A stretch of 64,000 nucleotides of DNA from Podochytrium sp. JEL0797 (lineage: Eukaryota; Chytridiomycota; Chytridiomycetes; Chytridiales; Chytriomycetaceae): contig JADGJG010000004.1 of assembly GCA_027596195.1 (NCBI GenBank), forward strand, positions 62,001-126,000, given 5' to 3'. Shown here piece after piece: positions 11,659 to 24,761 of this stretch. The notes under the pieces were generated by a model. It did no database searches. It worked only from the letters and a program-made list of their open reading frames with translations, and had not been told where the DNA came from. Numbering within the stretch: position 1 is the first letter of the stretch; each line of letters begins with the position of its first letter. The position numbers and the translations under genes were made by a program.

Positions 11659-13717
11659 ATGAATGTTCTCGTGTACAATGGGCCTGGAACCGCAGCCCAG
11701 GGCACCGAGAGAACTCTGAATGTGCTGAAGACAATGCTCAAGGGTCGATTCGATGTGATCTCTGTTGGGCCGGAAGTTCTGCTGCACGAAGACCGGGCGT
11801 GGCAAGCAAGCACGGCGCTTCTCGTTTTTCCGGGCGGAAGAGACGTTCCTTATGTGGAGGTATTGCATTCGCATATGGTTTACTGCGGTTACTGTGGTTT
11901 AATAGGATTCTCAATGATCGCAATCAACAGAGCCTCGGAACGTTCGGAACCACCGCGATCCGAGACTTTGTCTTTATGGGCGGATCGTACCTTGGCATCT
12001 GTGCAGGGGGGTACTTTGGGAGCAAACGGGTCGAGTTTGAGGTTGGCAGTGTGCTGCAAGTTGTCGGTGACCGCAAGTTGGGTCTCGTGAACGTTGTTGC
12101 GAGGGGAAGTGCCACAAAGGGCTTTGTCTACGACTCTGAAGCCGGTGCAAGAAGCGTCAAGATTTCACTGCAAAATGCGCTTGGCCTGGCCGCCTTTGAA
12201 TCTGACTTCAACGCGTATTGCAACGGTGCTCCGTATTTCCACCTGCTCGACAATGACGTCTCCGTTCTGGCCAGATACGATTCCGTCGGGGTCACTCCAG
12301 AGGCCGTGGGAAAGCCCGCAATTGTCCAGAGCACGTTTGGGAAGGGCAAGGTCATTCTATGCGGTCCCCATCTCGAAATCGACCAAGCTTCTGCTCCCAC
12401 TTTGACGGACTTGGCGGATTGGGAGAAACACCAAAGGCCGCTGTTGGAATGCATCTTGTCTCGCTTGGGACTCACGCTGGACCCTCCAGCGAGCTTCTAC
12501 CGAAACGAGACTCACAAGTCGGATCCGTTGATTCTTTCCGTCATCCCTGAACTGTCGAACACCGATTGGATCCATTCACTTGTCAAGAAGTATGCTGAGG
12601 TCTCCTCCGAAAGTGGCGTCGTGACTGTCAGCGATACCGTGAATTCCTTTAATCTCATCGCGTGCAAGAAACCCTCCGAGTGGGACGTCGACAACTCCTC
12701 AACCAACGAGCTCAACATTCCGATTCTATACAGCTCCGACGGTCAAGACGTTCATGTCTCCGAAAAGTTCAACGTCGAAACGTTCTTTAACCACTTGAAA
12801 ACGGACCGCGATCAACTCAACTTGAAATCTTCCCCTCTCAAGTTCGGAGCGCAACTTCTCTACGCGTCGTGCACCTCCTCAACGCAGACAATTCTCGAAA
12901 AAAACTACAAACTCTCGTGTCACGTACCCTCCGGCCTCGTTTGCGTCGCGTCCGAACAATTTAGCGGCAGGGGTCGTGGTGGAAATTCGTGGGTCAGCCA
13001 GGATGGATGCCTTCAGTTTTCCATGATGTTGCATCACCGCGATGGGCGCTCGGCGGTCTTCTTGCAGTATCTGTTTGGGTTGGCGGTTGTCGAAGGAATT
13101 TGCGGGATGGAAGGATACGGCGAAATCCCGATTCGATTGAAGTGGCCAAACGATATTTATTGTTACAGCAAAGAGGGGGAAACGGACAAGAAGGTGTTGA
13201 AAAAGATTGGTGGGGTATTGGTCAACTCGAGTTACATGGACGGAGTGTTCTCCGTGGTGATTGGTAAGGAGGAAGCCGGTCTTTAGTTGATTTCTGCATT
13301 GGAATAACTTTGCTTTGTTGGATAGGATGCGGACTCAACGTCGCCAACTCCCTCCCAACTATCTCCGTCAACGACCTGATTCTCCAACATAACGAATCCA
13401 CCGGCAAAAACCTCGCACCGCTCACTCTCGAACGCGTTCTCTCGCGCATTCTTACAACGTTTGAGTCCATGTATTCGACTTTTTCGTCCTCCATACCCGC
13501 GTTTGGTCCTTTCTTGGATACATATTATACCCGCTGGTTGCACAGCGATCAGTACGTGTATTTGAAGGAGCGCAAGTTGAGTGCGCGGATTGTTGGAATT
13601 GACGCGACGGCGGGGTTGTTGAAAGTCGAAGGTGTGGACGATCGTGAGATTTACTTACTTCAACCGGATGGGAACTCGTTTGACATGATGAAAGGTTTAA
13701 TCTCGAGAAAGCAATAA
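11659..13717 (+). CDS. BPL1: Biotin-protein ligase (holocarboxylase synthetase)
   Basis: Attaches biotin to carboxylases such as pyruvate and acetyl-CoA carboxylase. Exons: 11659-11859, 11931-13263, 13326-13717; 641 residues. The N-terminal third is the glutamine-amidotransferase-like domain of fungal BPLs (MNVLVYNGPG, LLVFPGGRD, GICAGGYFGS). The catalytic domain has SGRGRGGNSW, LKWPNDIY and KIGGVLVNS. The C-terminal BPL domain follows the second intron. The first intron acceptor was chosen at 11930 rather than the nearer AG at 11905 because only this keeps frame into SLGTFGTTAIRD. The C-terminal exon shows the C-to-G codon shift. Confidence 0.95.
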
Positions 13718-13864
13718 GAATTGGGGGTGAAAAATGTTGTTAATCTTTTGATTGGCTGTTGGCCGCTCGCGGAACAATGGTTCGCGGGAGGAGACAATTT
13801 TTCAAATCGCCGTTGTGCTTTCCCATTTGATTCCCCGTTCTTTGACAACGACGCGACTATCAAC

Positions 13865-16800
13865 ATGTCCACTGCACCGCCGGTGGTCCTCACCCCCTCC
13901 GATGACGACAACGACTCGCAAGTCTCAGCAACTTCACCCGCCAAAGTAACCCTCCAGCAAACCCCCAACGTCCAAAAGTTTCTCGAAGAACATGTCCTCT
14001 TCAAGGGACTCGACGAAAAGTTCCTCACGACTCTCAGCAACGCGATGCAGAGTCGTGTGTATAACCCGGGAGAGTTTGTCGTGCGTAAAGGAGAGATTGG
14101 AAGGGCCATGTTTTTTGTGTTGAAGGGAGAAGTGGAAGTTATTTCGGAAGACGGTACGAGGGCCGGCTCTCGGCTCCCTCTGTTTCCCGTAGATGGCTAA
14201 CAAAATCTTATTCGATAATTAGGGGAGACTGTCCTCAACGTGATGAAAGAACAGTCGTTCTTTGGTGAAATCGGTGTATTGTTCTCTGTCCCCAGGTATT
14301 CACGGCACCACCCCAACCCAAAAAAGCCACCATATTAAAGAAAACTAACACGTCAGAACTGCTTCATGTCGAGCATATGGTCGTTGCATGATTTTGGCTC
14401 TCACAAAAGAACGATTGCAGCGAGTGCTTCAATTATACCCCAAAGTTGCTGAAGCCATTTCCATCCTCGCTGAAGAGCGATACGCGTCTCACATGAAGCA
14501 GAAGCAAGCAGCAATGAAGGTGGACTTTGAGGATGAAATCAATCTATCCGTGACGAGTGAGGATCTCAAAAAGGTTTGCTTTTGAAAAGTTTGGCGTTCA
14601 AAAGGCTACCACTTGACATCTCTCATTGTTTTAAGATCCCCCTCTTTCGAGACTGTGAAAACACATTCCTCCACTCCCTCGCCCTCAAACTAAACCCCGT
14701 CCAATACCGCCAAGGCGAATCCATCGTCGTCAAAGGCGAAATCGCCAACGAAATGTTTTTCGTCGTCCAAGGAATCGCCGAAGTATTCAACGAAGAAAAC
14801 GGGACCGTCTTCGCCGAATTCCACCCAGGCACCTTTTTCGGCGAAGTCGGCATCTTTCTTGAAGTCAAACGAATCGCGTCCGTGCGCGCGCATACGGCGG
14901 ATATGACTGTGTTTAAGCTTTCGAAAAAGGATTTGGATGAAGTGTTGTTGGCGTATCCAGATATCAATGCGAAGATTAAGGCGGAGGCGAAGCAGCGGTT
15001 TGATTTGAATCAAATTCGGGAGAAGTCAAAGTTGAATAGTACGCAAGAAACTGCTACGGAAGTGGATGTGCTGCGTGAAACTTTGAAGCAGGTTTGTTAT
15101 AATCTGCGACACCTTTTCTTTTGTTTCCCAAAGATTCCCGCTCAAACTCAACTCAAACTTACAAAAAATTAACATTTATTAGATTCCTCTCTTCAAAGGA
15201 GGTTCCGTCGCCTTTTTCCACGAACTCGCCATGGCCCTCAAACTCCGCATCTTCCAACCCAACGAACTCATCATTGTCGCCGACGAACCGGGCTCCTCCA
15301 TGTTCTTTGTGGCCGATGGTGTCGCTGACGTGGTCAGCAAAGACGGCAAAACCGTGTTTGGCGAGTTCCGACCTTCCTCCTTTTTCGGAGAAGTCGCCCT
15401 CTTCTACGTCATTAATCGCACTGCTACGATCCGCGCGCGGACTGTGTGTACGACTTTGGAGTTGCACAAGGACTCGTTGAGAGCAATTCTGGCGCAGCAT
15501 GAGTCGCTTGCGAGGACCATGTTGGCGAAAGCGGAGGAGAATTATAAACTTGCGATTGAGAGACAGAAGGCGGTCAAAAAGTTGCAGGAGAGTGGGGATT
15601 CGCACAAGTTTACGATTGAAGATACGATTGATCGGTTGAGCAAGGTGACTTTAGCCCAACAATCCCCCCGAATTTCATGACTGACAAAAACAAATGTAGG
15701 TCCCCACCTTCAAAAAAACCAACCCCAACTTTATCCGAGTCATGGCCCAATACACCTCTGTCCACCGCTACAAAAAGCTTGAAATGATTTGCAAAAAGGG
15801 CGATATGGCCAACGAAATGTACTTTGTCGTTTCCGGGGTCGTTGAAATCGTGTCCGAAGACGGCACCAAAGTATTCGACACGGTCCAAGACGGCGGATTC
15901 TTTGGCGAAGTCGGACTCCTGCGTGGAATCGCGCGCACAGCGTCTGTGCGTATCGCGACGGATACCTGTGATGTGATTCAGTTGAACAAGACGGCGTTGG
16001 AGACGGTGTTGAATGAGTTCCCCGATAGTTTCCAGTCGATTGCGATTGAGGCTGACAAGAGGTTGCAGCAAGTCCAAACGCGAAAGATGGCGGCGGAAAA
16101 CGCGTTGCATCAGTCGGTGGACAGTGATGCCAAAAATTCGCCGGATATTCTCAAAAAGTTCATGTCGCCGTTTTCCAAAAAGGCAGAGGCGGGGAGTCAG
16201 AGTAGAGATGATGGGTCCAAACGGGTGGGCATGAATTTGATCTTTCGGAGCAACAAGACCAAATCGGCGAAAAAATCGAAGCCTGCACAGGAAACGAGGA
16301 GCTCGACAACCACTTCTACGGCTTCTGTCATGAGTCAGGATAGTACTTTTGATGGTCCCAAGAAGGGGGAAAAGCCTGTTGTTGTGGAAAAGGAAAAGGT
16401 AACAAACACCCATGCCTTCCAACATCAATCGCCGCTAACAAAAAGATCGATTCACCACAGCCCAACAAATTCGGCAAAATGCTTAACTCCTTCAAAGTCT
16501 TTGGCAAAAAGGAACCGAACAAAATATCTCCCACTCACCTCACCAACACCCCGTCCACCCACAGCCACGCGCACTCCACCTCCTCCAAAGCCTCCACCGC
16601 CTTTGACCGCGTCCTCAAAAAGGCCAACCACATTTACGACATTCCCGCCGGAATAATTGCCACCTCCTTCCAATACCTCACCCCGAAGGAGCGCACTAAG
16701 CTGCGACAACTGTCGCACAAGTTTAACGCGATTGTGTCCGACTCGAGATGCTGGGCCGTACTCAACTGCCACGCCATCTTCACGACTATGGACCCTGACA

Positions 16801-17875
16801 TCTTCACATCCCTTTGCGAACGCTCGGCTGATCAACTCACGACCATCAACCTCAAATCCTGCTGGCAAGTCCTCGACGACGAACTCGGCATTATGACCAA
16901 CACATGCCCCAACATCCAACACATTTCCCTCTCCAATTGCTGGAAAATCACAGACCGCGGCATCAGTTACCTCGCGTATGGGTTGACCAAACTAAGATCT
17001 TTGGACGTGAGTTATTGCGGACAGTTGAAAGGGCACGGATTTGCGGATCATCGGTGGTCTGGGTTGAAGACGCTCAATTTGACGCATTGTAAGCAAATTG
17101 GGGATGAGCAGTTGGAGAAAGTGTTGGCGCAGGCTTCCGAGATTGAGAGTATTAAGATGAGGCGGTGTGTGAGGTTGACGGATTTTGGCGTGTTTCTCGT
17201 GATTCGTCATTGCAGGTAAAAGACGATCCGGAGAGCGCGTGCGACAAAAGATTTTAAAACTAATGCCTTTTCTTCATTAGAAAAATCACAAGTATCGATT
17301 TGTCCGACTGCGACCACGTCTCGGACAAATGCCTCAAATGGATCGCCTCGTCCCCCTCTAAACTCAGCGACCTCCGCCTCTCCTTCTGCACGCGCATCAC
17401 CAACGCCGGCCTCTACGACCTCTCCCTCGGAAACCACACGTTCGAACACCTCGATCTGTCGCACTGCCAGCAAATCACGGACGCCGCCATCGTCTTCTTT
17501 TCTGAAACGATTAAACATCTGAGATGGCTCGGGTTGAGAAAGTGTCGCAAAATTACGGATGGGATTGCGAGTTATTTGGCAAAGAATGCGACAAGGTTGA
17601 AGTTTGTGGATTTTACGGGGTGTCCGCATGTTACGGTGGCGGCGAGGAAGGTGTTGATGCATGGGTTGCCTGGAATTACGGTGGTAATGGATACTACGAG
17701 GGAACAGAGGGGGATCAAGAGTCCTGAAGAGGCGAACAAGCCGAGAGCGGTGGAGATGCTGATTACGCAGGTATATACCAGTGGTCCGAAAGGAATGGGT
17801 CAGAACGCGTCCAAGAAAAAAGACAAGAAGAATAGTGATAAAAAGGGTCGCAGAAAGTCAATGAGTACGGATTAG
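13865..17875 (+). CDS. Four cNMP-binding domains fused to F-box and leucine-rich repeats
   Basis: Exons: 13865-14153, 14223-14295, 14357-14573, 14636-15091, 15183-15644, 15700-16398, 16446-17215, 17281-17875; 1186 residues. Four cyclic-nucleotide-binding-like domains occupy about residues 40-640. Each has the pattern G..F...KG....MFFV..G..EV ... FFGE.. ... R.A..RA (FFGEIGVL, FFGEVGIF, FFGEVALF, FFGEVGLL). An F-box (IPAGIIATSFQYL, residues ~796-835) and about ten AMN1/Grr1-type leucine-rich repeats (L..L.LS.C..ITD.G) follow; the C-terminus is Lys-rich. F-box LRR proteins are usually SCF ubiquitin-ligase substrate receptors, so a second-messenger-responsive receptor is a reasonable inference. 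The four domains begin near exon starts, suggesting exon-wise duplication. A decayed copy of the 3' end lies at 20036-20145. Confidence 0.92.
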
Positions 17876-17990
17876 ATTGGCTGAATCTGTTGGTGGATTT
17901 GTTTGTTGTTTACTTTTTCCGTGTTTTTATGTTACTTTCCAAAGGAGAAAAATCGAGTTTTGATAACATTTGTCATATTACGGAAGTCTG

Positions 17991-18186
17991 CTGTTAGATA
18001 CCGCAGATGAGCCTCGGTTTGGTTCCGATGGCGATGACTTCACTTTCACCACTTTTACCCGTGGCAGGGAGTAGTTGGAGGGGTTTGTGGAACCTGTCAC
18101 CGCGCGTACAACCAGGCCCAGGTCACGTACGTTGCACTATCAAGTGCCGCTCGCGTGGACAAATTGAGATCCCAACTTTTCCCAAC
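17991..18186 (+). pseudogene. Relic of the SET-domain gene (C-terminal part)
   Basis: Matches the SET gene at 35443-36555 in inverse orientation. Block 17995-18045 corresponds to the coding segment for VDAVEEPLFGPDREDF and block 18080-18186 to VCGTCHHAYNQTQ..Y..LSSAARVDKLRSQL. An in-frame stop and deletions lie between the blocks. No SET core is present. Confidence 0.8.
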
Positions 18187-18647
18187 TTTTCGAAAAAAAA
18201 ATGCAGGAATTTGACTTTGGGCCTCAAAAATCTTCTTCGCAGAATACTGGGTGGCGGAAGCGGGACGGCCAGGTCGGGTCGATGTCAGTTTGAATTTAAG
18301 GGTCGATCGCGTCAATCCACAATCGATTTACATTTGATTTAAAAAATCTTTGGAATAAGTCCCCAGTGGTATCACAACATGACTTCTCTCGTGGATATCC
18401 ACATCTCAGAAGGACTCGCAAACACGCCACTCGACTCCATAGACCCTCCAATGTTCTTGCTCTTTTTCTTTCTTTGAGGTTTAACTCGTCCTTAACTCGT
18501 CGACGCGGAAAAAATCCTGAAAAACAAACAATACTTATGCACTTTTTCTCGCCATTTTCTTGCGCGCTTTTTTTTGTCCGCGAACTTCGATTTGGCTTGC
18601 GCAAAAGTTGATTGCGCAAAAATTTGATTTTGGAAAAGAAAAATTCG

Positions 18648-19511
18648 ATGACTGCACAACCCGAAACCGACTCGAAAGTCGCGCACGATGATCCCGCCTT
18701 CATGAACCGATGGGTCAAGGCCAGCGCATGGGATGAATCCATCCCAATGTCGCTCGCGAACCCTGACAGCCATGTCGTCCAAGGCCCTCCTTTCTTGTAT
18801 CTCATGACGGCCAAATCCATCACGCTCCTCGAGTTCACGGGCGCGAATCCCGAATCCATCGACGAGGAACTGGCAGCCGTCCTAAGAGACAATGCAGACA
18901 AAACGATTTGCATTGAAGTTGAAACACTCTTTTCGGAGTCGCTTCACGGCATCAAGCCGTCGACCCGACTGATGCTCCAGTCCTCGGGATTCGAATGTAA
19001 CAGGTGCCAGCGCGTGCGGGTGAAGCATCTCGACGCCCATCGAAACTCGGAGCGCAAATTGCGAGGAGTTGAGATTGAACGTGTCACGCCCGAATTGGCG
19101 TATTGGGACGCAAGAATTGACTTGGAAGCTGAGGTGTTTGGTTATCCTGCGAATGGGTACGTGGATCGATTGAAAATCGCGCTCAAGTGTATGATTGAGA
19201 AGGGCGATCAGCATTGGATTGCGAGAGTCAACGAAGGAGGGAAAGAACACGTCGTGGGGTACATGACGATGCGTTATCGCCATGGGTTGGCATATTTGCA
19301 AGGAGCTGGTGTTTTGGAATCGTTTCGCAAGATGGGAATCACGCGCCTCTTGTTGGACTCGTGTGTTGCCGGTGCAAAGAGCAAAGGTTTCAAGCAAATC
19401 GTGACGACCGGTTGGACAACCGAGGCGGAAATGGCGTGGGTGGCAATGGGGTTTGTAGAAGTGGTGGGTGCACCTTTGCGTTGGGAAAGGAAATGTTCAC
19501 CACGGAAATGA
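18648..19511 (+). CDS. GNAT-family acetyltransferase, single exon
   Basis: 287 residues with no intron. The C-terminal half has a GNAT fold pattern: a strand ending in VVGYMTMRYRHGLAYLQGAGV, then the acetyl-CoA-binding helix region LESFRKMGITRLLLDSC, then a late segment with W...G(F)VEVV. The N-terminal half (residues 1-130) is less typical and may be a degenerate second GNAT-like unit. ATG at 18648 is the first in-frame ATG. The substrate cannot be inferred. An upstream in-frame TTG would only add a Lys/Asn-rich stretch. Confidence 0.75.
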   Translation: MTAQPETDSKVAHDDPAFMNRWVKASAWDESIPMSLANPDSHVVQGPPFLYLMTAKSITLLEFTGANPESIDEELAAVLRDNADKTICIEVETLFSESLHGIKPSTRLMLQSSGFECNRCQRVRVKHLDAHRNSERKLRGVEIERVTPELAYWDARIDLEAEVFGYPANGYVDRLKIALKCMIEKGDQHWIARVNEGGKEHVVGYMTMRYRHGLAYLQGAGVLESFRKMGITRLLLDSCVAGAKSKGFKQIVTTGWTTEAEMAWVAMGFVEVVGAPLRWERKCSPRK

Positions 19512-20035
19512 TGAGGACCGTTGTGGTTTTCTAAGTTTTATGAAAACCACAAAACAACCGCACAGAATCGCATGCTTCCCCAAGTTTATCCGATGTAGTT
19601 TGAACAGCGCAAGGATCCGCAAGATGTTCATTGGCTTCGTGCTGGTGAAATGTCGGATCACTTGCGATCGGCGAATTTCGGATTTTTTTCTGTACGCAAA
19701 AAAGACGGTGAAACAGGACGCCTTCGTACGGGTGATTGTCACTTGAGACGTCAAACCACTTGTCATTCTTCTCATGATTTGGGAGCAAACGTTGTCGCGT
19801 ATTTCTTAAGTTTACAATTGGATTGGGGGGGGGGGCTGATTGAAAAGCTTCAACAACGAGATTTCTCCGTTGACCATTGACAAGGACGAGGAGAAGACAT
19901 CAATCCGCTTTTGTATTCGAAGTCGCGAGCTCACCGAGGAATATTCATTCAGATTGAACAACTCACCCCCCCATACAATGCTACACTCCCAGTAGCTCTA
20001 CTATAAAGTCTGGAATTACGTCATGTGTTCTAAGT
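19512..20035. other. Intergenic, no supported gene
   Basis: Short chance frames only. A G run at about 19828-19836 and a few words resembling 25499-25560 were seen, but nothing that can be named. Confidence 0.5.
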
Positions 20036-20145
20036 TGATGGCGGTTCGAAAGGAATGGGCTGGAACGCGTCCAAAATAACTGGTATATTACTTAAAAATC
20101 CCAATTCCATAATGAGATAAACTGAATTTTGATAACACTTGACAA
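20036..20145 (+). pseudogene. Relic of the 3' end of the cNMP/F-box gene
   Basis: GGTTCGAAAGGAATGGG..GGAACGCGTCCAA repeats the parent at about 17785-17817, and GAATTTTGATAACACTTG repeats its 3' UTR at about 17955-17972. The bases between are shortened. Same strand as the parent, about 2.2 kb downstream. Confidence 0.7.
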
Positions 20146-20166
20146 CAAAACACGACAACTCAAATA

Positions 20167-22187
20167 TTATTCTCCATCAACCGCTCGCTCCTTCCCCTTC
20201 CCCTCCACCTCCACCCCGACCTCTTGATCCCCCATCAACGCCACCACCTGCCCCAACCGCACACTCAACCCGCCCAAATCCGCCTGAATCCGCTCAATTT
20301 CTTGCAACCGCGCAATAATTCGCTCACGTGTGGAACCTTCCAAGGCGCGGAGTTGATTGTCTGTGAGAGGTTCGAGGGGGGTGTGGTTGGTGAGGGACGG
20401 GGGTGGTGGTACTGTGAAAATGCATGTATGTCAATAATAAATAAACAGACGCGTTCGTAAAGCGAGGAGGGCTTACGTTGGGTTCCCGACAATGGCGTCA
20501 ACGTGAACGAATACATTGGTTGCTGAGAATACGGTGCCCCACTACTCGTGGCAACAGGCTGTAACCCCGCAGACCCAACCTCCACTACACTCGCCGCATT
20601 TCCATTCACACCACCGACATCTCTCGAAACGGGTGGAACAGGGTCTGCTGAAGACGAAGGGATCGTGGAAGGATTCAATACGGGAGTCGAGCTTCCCATT
20701 TGCTGCTGTTGCTGCTGTTGCAACATCTCCCCCATATGTTGCTGATGCTGTTGCAATAATTGCTGTAACGCTTGAATCGTTGCATCGGGTTGTCCCGCTT
20801 CAACAACACCAGCAGGTGCCACCGCAACCGGTGCAACCACAACCGGTTCCAAAACAGATCGTCGACACGTGGGACAACTCTGTTGCCGCTCCAACCAACT
20901 CCTGAGACAATTGAGGTGGAAAATGTGGCCACACCCTGGCAACTTTTTGGCCACGTTCTCCCTCTGCGCCGGCGTTGCACCCGGATCAGCGCGGATCGTT
21001 TCCGCGGCAATCATTTCGTCTCTGCAAATAATACACACAGCGTCGGTCGCGGCGAGGTCCGCGGGTGTCGCGTCTGGGTATTGAGTGTTCATATTCCGCG
21101 TCGCGCGGTGGTACTGAAGCAAGTCTTTGCATCGTTGCAGGAAAGACCGGAGGATCATGTAGAGGTCGCGGAGGATGTGGAGGGGGAAGCCGTAGTAGGT
21201 GAGGATGATGGCGAAGAAGCAGAGATAGGTGATGAGTTTGAGGAGGTCTGTTTTTTGTGGGGTTAGTAGGGTGGGAGGGGGTGGGAAGCGGGGGTTTACC
21301 GATGATGAGTTCGGCGTAAAAGACCCACATGGATTTACGGTCCCAAGGGTGTTCGCTGCGTAAGTCGATCGTGTGGAGTATGTATTTCATCATTCCGAGG
21401 AGGACTGAAAACGCCATAATCGCGTTCTAAAGTCTCTCATTTCAGTAACGAGCCTTCAAGAAACCGCGAGTTTTTACCTCAAAGCCGAAAATCAGCATCA
21501 TACTCGGCCCTTTACGGCCCGTATGTTCCCCCGCGTACGCCACGATCCCCACGTCAATCAGAATCATGAGTGTCATGATGGTCCACATTTTGATGTGGAA
21601 TGACCAGGTGGGAGGGTTCGTGGCTTGTCCCATCTGCTCGGTTTCGATCAATCATTCAGCGACACATGCGATAGAAACAAGAAGCAACGCACAAAATCGA
21701 CGCGATCCATAATGAGCCAGTGGAAGATTTTGATGACGAGGAGGAATCCGAAAAAGACGAGGTACGTGACGTCGAATTGGTCGCGGAAGAGGGTCATTGC
21801 GAGGCAGGTTTCGGTGACGGCGAACCAGGAGCGTTCGTAGAGGTGCTATGTAAAACTCTGAATTAATGGAGATTAAATGAAATAAATGTTTACCTCCACT
21901 TCGATCGGTCGTAGGGCTCCAAAGAACATGTTTTGTACGGTGCGGCATACGATGATGGATACAAAGAGGGCCAGGTTGAGGAGGATCTGGAGGGGTGGTG
22001 AGGGGGTTGCTGGGTAAGGAGGAGATCGGGTTTGCGATTGAAACCGGCTCTGTACCATCAGCGAGGACGAGCTGCGAGTCAGCTCGATGCATGTTGCATA
22101 GAAGTTTGCACGTTGTGTCCAGGCGGAGGAAACGGCGGATGTGGCGAGCAAGACGGAAATGGCCCCGTATGTGGAGAGTCGAGACAT
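20167..22187 (-). CDS. HRD1: HRD1/synoviolin ER-associated-degradation ubiquitin ligase
   Basis: Multi-pass ER membrane RING ligase that ubiquitinates misfolded proteins. Exons in coding order: 22056-22187, 21894-21986, 21693-21845, 21478-21633, 21300-21426, 20477-21247, 20167-20411; 558 residues. The N-terminus (SRLSTYGAISVLLAT ... QRANFYATCIELTRS) and FFGALRPIEVEHLYERSW match HRD1 signatures. Several hydrophobic helices follow, then RDLYMILRSF, NMNTQYPDATP and a RING-H2 finger (CIIC ... CGHIFHLNC ... CPTC, from about residue 292). The tail is Gln-rich and ends with a helical segment (LTDNQLRALEGSTRERI). The start codons of this gene and the RJL GTPase are 34 bp apart on opposite strands. 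Confidence 0.95.
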
Positions 22188-22221
22188 TTTTTCTGTCAAC
22201 GATTCCAGTGGCAATTACCAT
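22188..22221. promoter_or_regulatory. 34-bp spacer between divergent HRD1 and RJL start codons
   Basis: Given the two gene models, each gene's 5' UTR must overlap the other or even the other's coding region. Whatever drives both must lie within or across the first exons. No core promoter element is recognisable. Confidence 0.5.
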
Positions 22222-23328
22222 ATGAATAGAGAGCCGGGCCATGTGAGCGGCTATTCCACATCCCATTCAGATCCTAATTATGGAATTCCCAGCTGCTGCA
22301 AGAGATCCAAACAGTCAGCTCCGCGATCCGAATCAAAATCCTGAGCATGGCAAGTTCGTTCAACACGCGAATGTATTGGTTTCTGACCCCCGATGCGAAA
22401 TCACAGGGAGATCCATTCACGGGCAAAAGCTGTCTCATCAAGCGATATTGCGAGTCACGCGTGAGAGTCCCCCATGAATTCTTGAATCGGAAACGCGAAC
22501 TTTTCAACACACACAATCACGCGACAGTTTGTTCCCGAATACGTGAGCACGATTGGAATCGATTATGGAGTCAAGACGTTGATATTGGAGAATGAAACGG
22601 AAGGTGAGAAGGAATGATCGGGATTTGGCGTTTCCTCTGACTTTCGAGTTTCGGCCTTTGAACTTCCTCTCGCCTTCTTCGACACAGTTAAAGTCAACTT
22701 TTGGGATGTCGGTATGTACAACAGCAGACGTGATTAGGCCCAGTGTCCTGAATCCAATCCGATTCCATTTTTTGCAGCTGGCGACCCCGTCTACTTTGAA
22801 GTCCGAAACGAATTCTACAAAGACACGCATGGAGTTGAGTATTCCATATCTCCTTGAAAGCTGATTCTGATTTATGGTCTCTTGGATTTCTCGCACACGA
22901 TTTTGCCAGGCCATTCTGCTCTATGATACAACCTCCCGCAAATCGTTTGAAGCCCTCGAAAAGTGGGTCGACGAGCTCATGACATTTTACACCAACGAAG
23001 TGGTGATTTTCTTGGTTGCGAATAAGGTGGGTGGGTGGATGGGCGTAGATTTTGGGTTTGGGAAACGCCAACAACGCGACTTACGAACGCCCCCTCACAG
23101 GTTGACTTGTCCCCGCGAATTGTGAGTACAAAGGAAGGCAAGAATTATGCCGACAAGATGGAGTTCACGTATGTTTTTTCGTGATTTCTTTATTCTCAAA
23201 AACGCGTTTTTTTTCTCATGGGAAACCGTAATTGCAGATACTTTGAAACGAGTGCGTTAACGGGTGAAGGTGTGCAGCAAATGTTTGACGGTCTGTTTGC
23301 CAAGGTGTTGGAAAAGGTCCAGCATTAG
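22222..23328 (+). CDS. RJL: RJL (RBJ-type) Ras-like small GTPase without J domain
   Basis: Exons: 22222-22242, 22293-22349, 22407-22460, 22528-22603, 22688-22711, 22778-22833, 22910-23026, 23101-23168, 23238-23328; 187 residues. The GTPase motifs are GDPFTGKS (P-loop), TIGIDYG, WDVAGDPVYFEVRNEFYKD, ANKVD and ETSALTG. The switch II region and FEVRNEFYKDTHGAILLYD are those of DNAJC27/RBJ. The protein ends at VQH with no C-terminal Cys, as usual for RJLs. The J domain of animal homologues is absent. Exon 2 to exon 3 uses a GC-AG intron (GCAAGT ... CACAG), needed to join ILSM to GDPFTGKS. RJLs are reported to track with flagella across eukaryotes. Confidence 0.9.
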
Positions 23329-23379
23329 AAAAAAACAAAGAAATCTCATTTGGGAATCTCCTCTGGAAACGACCCAACA

Positions 23380-24568
<1,189 letters not shown>

Positions 24569-24761
24569 AGGTGGGGGTGGAATGAGGTGTGTGCCGTGGG
24601 TGTGGAGGAGGGGGGGGGTTGTGATGAAGCGAAGCATTGGGGTTTAAAATTGAATAAAATACCGTGACGCAGGGTTTTATTTCGGACGCGTTGCTTTGTC
24701 TTATTCTGAAGCGAGTGACGGATCGCGACGATGTCTCTTATTTTGATGTAGATTGGTTTTT

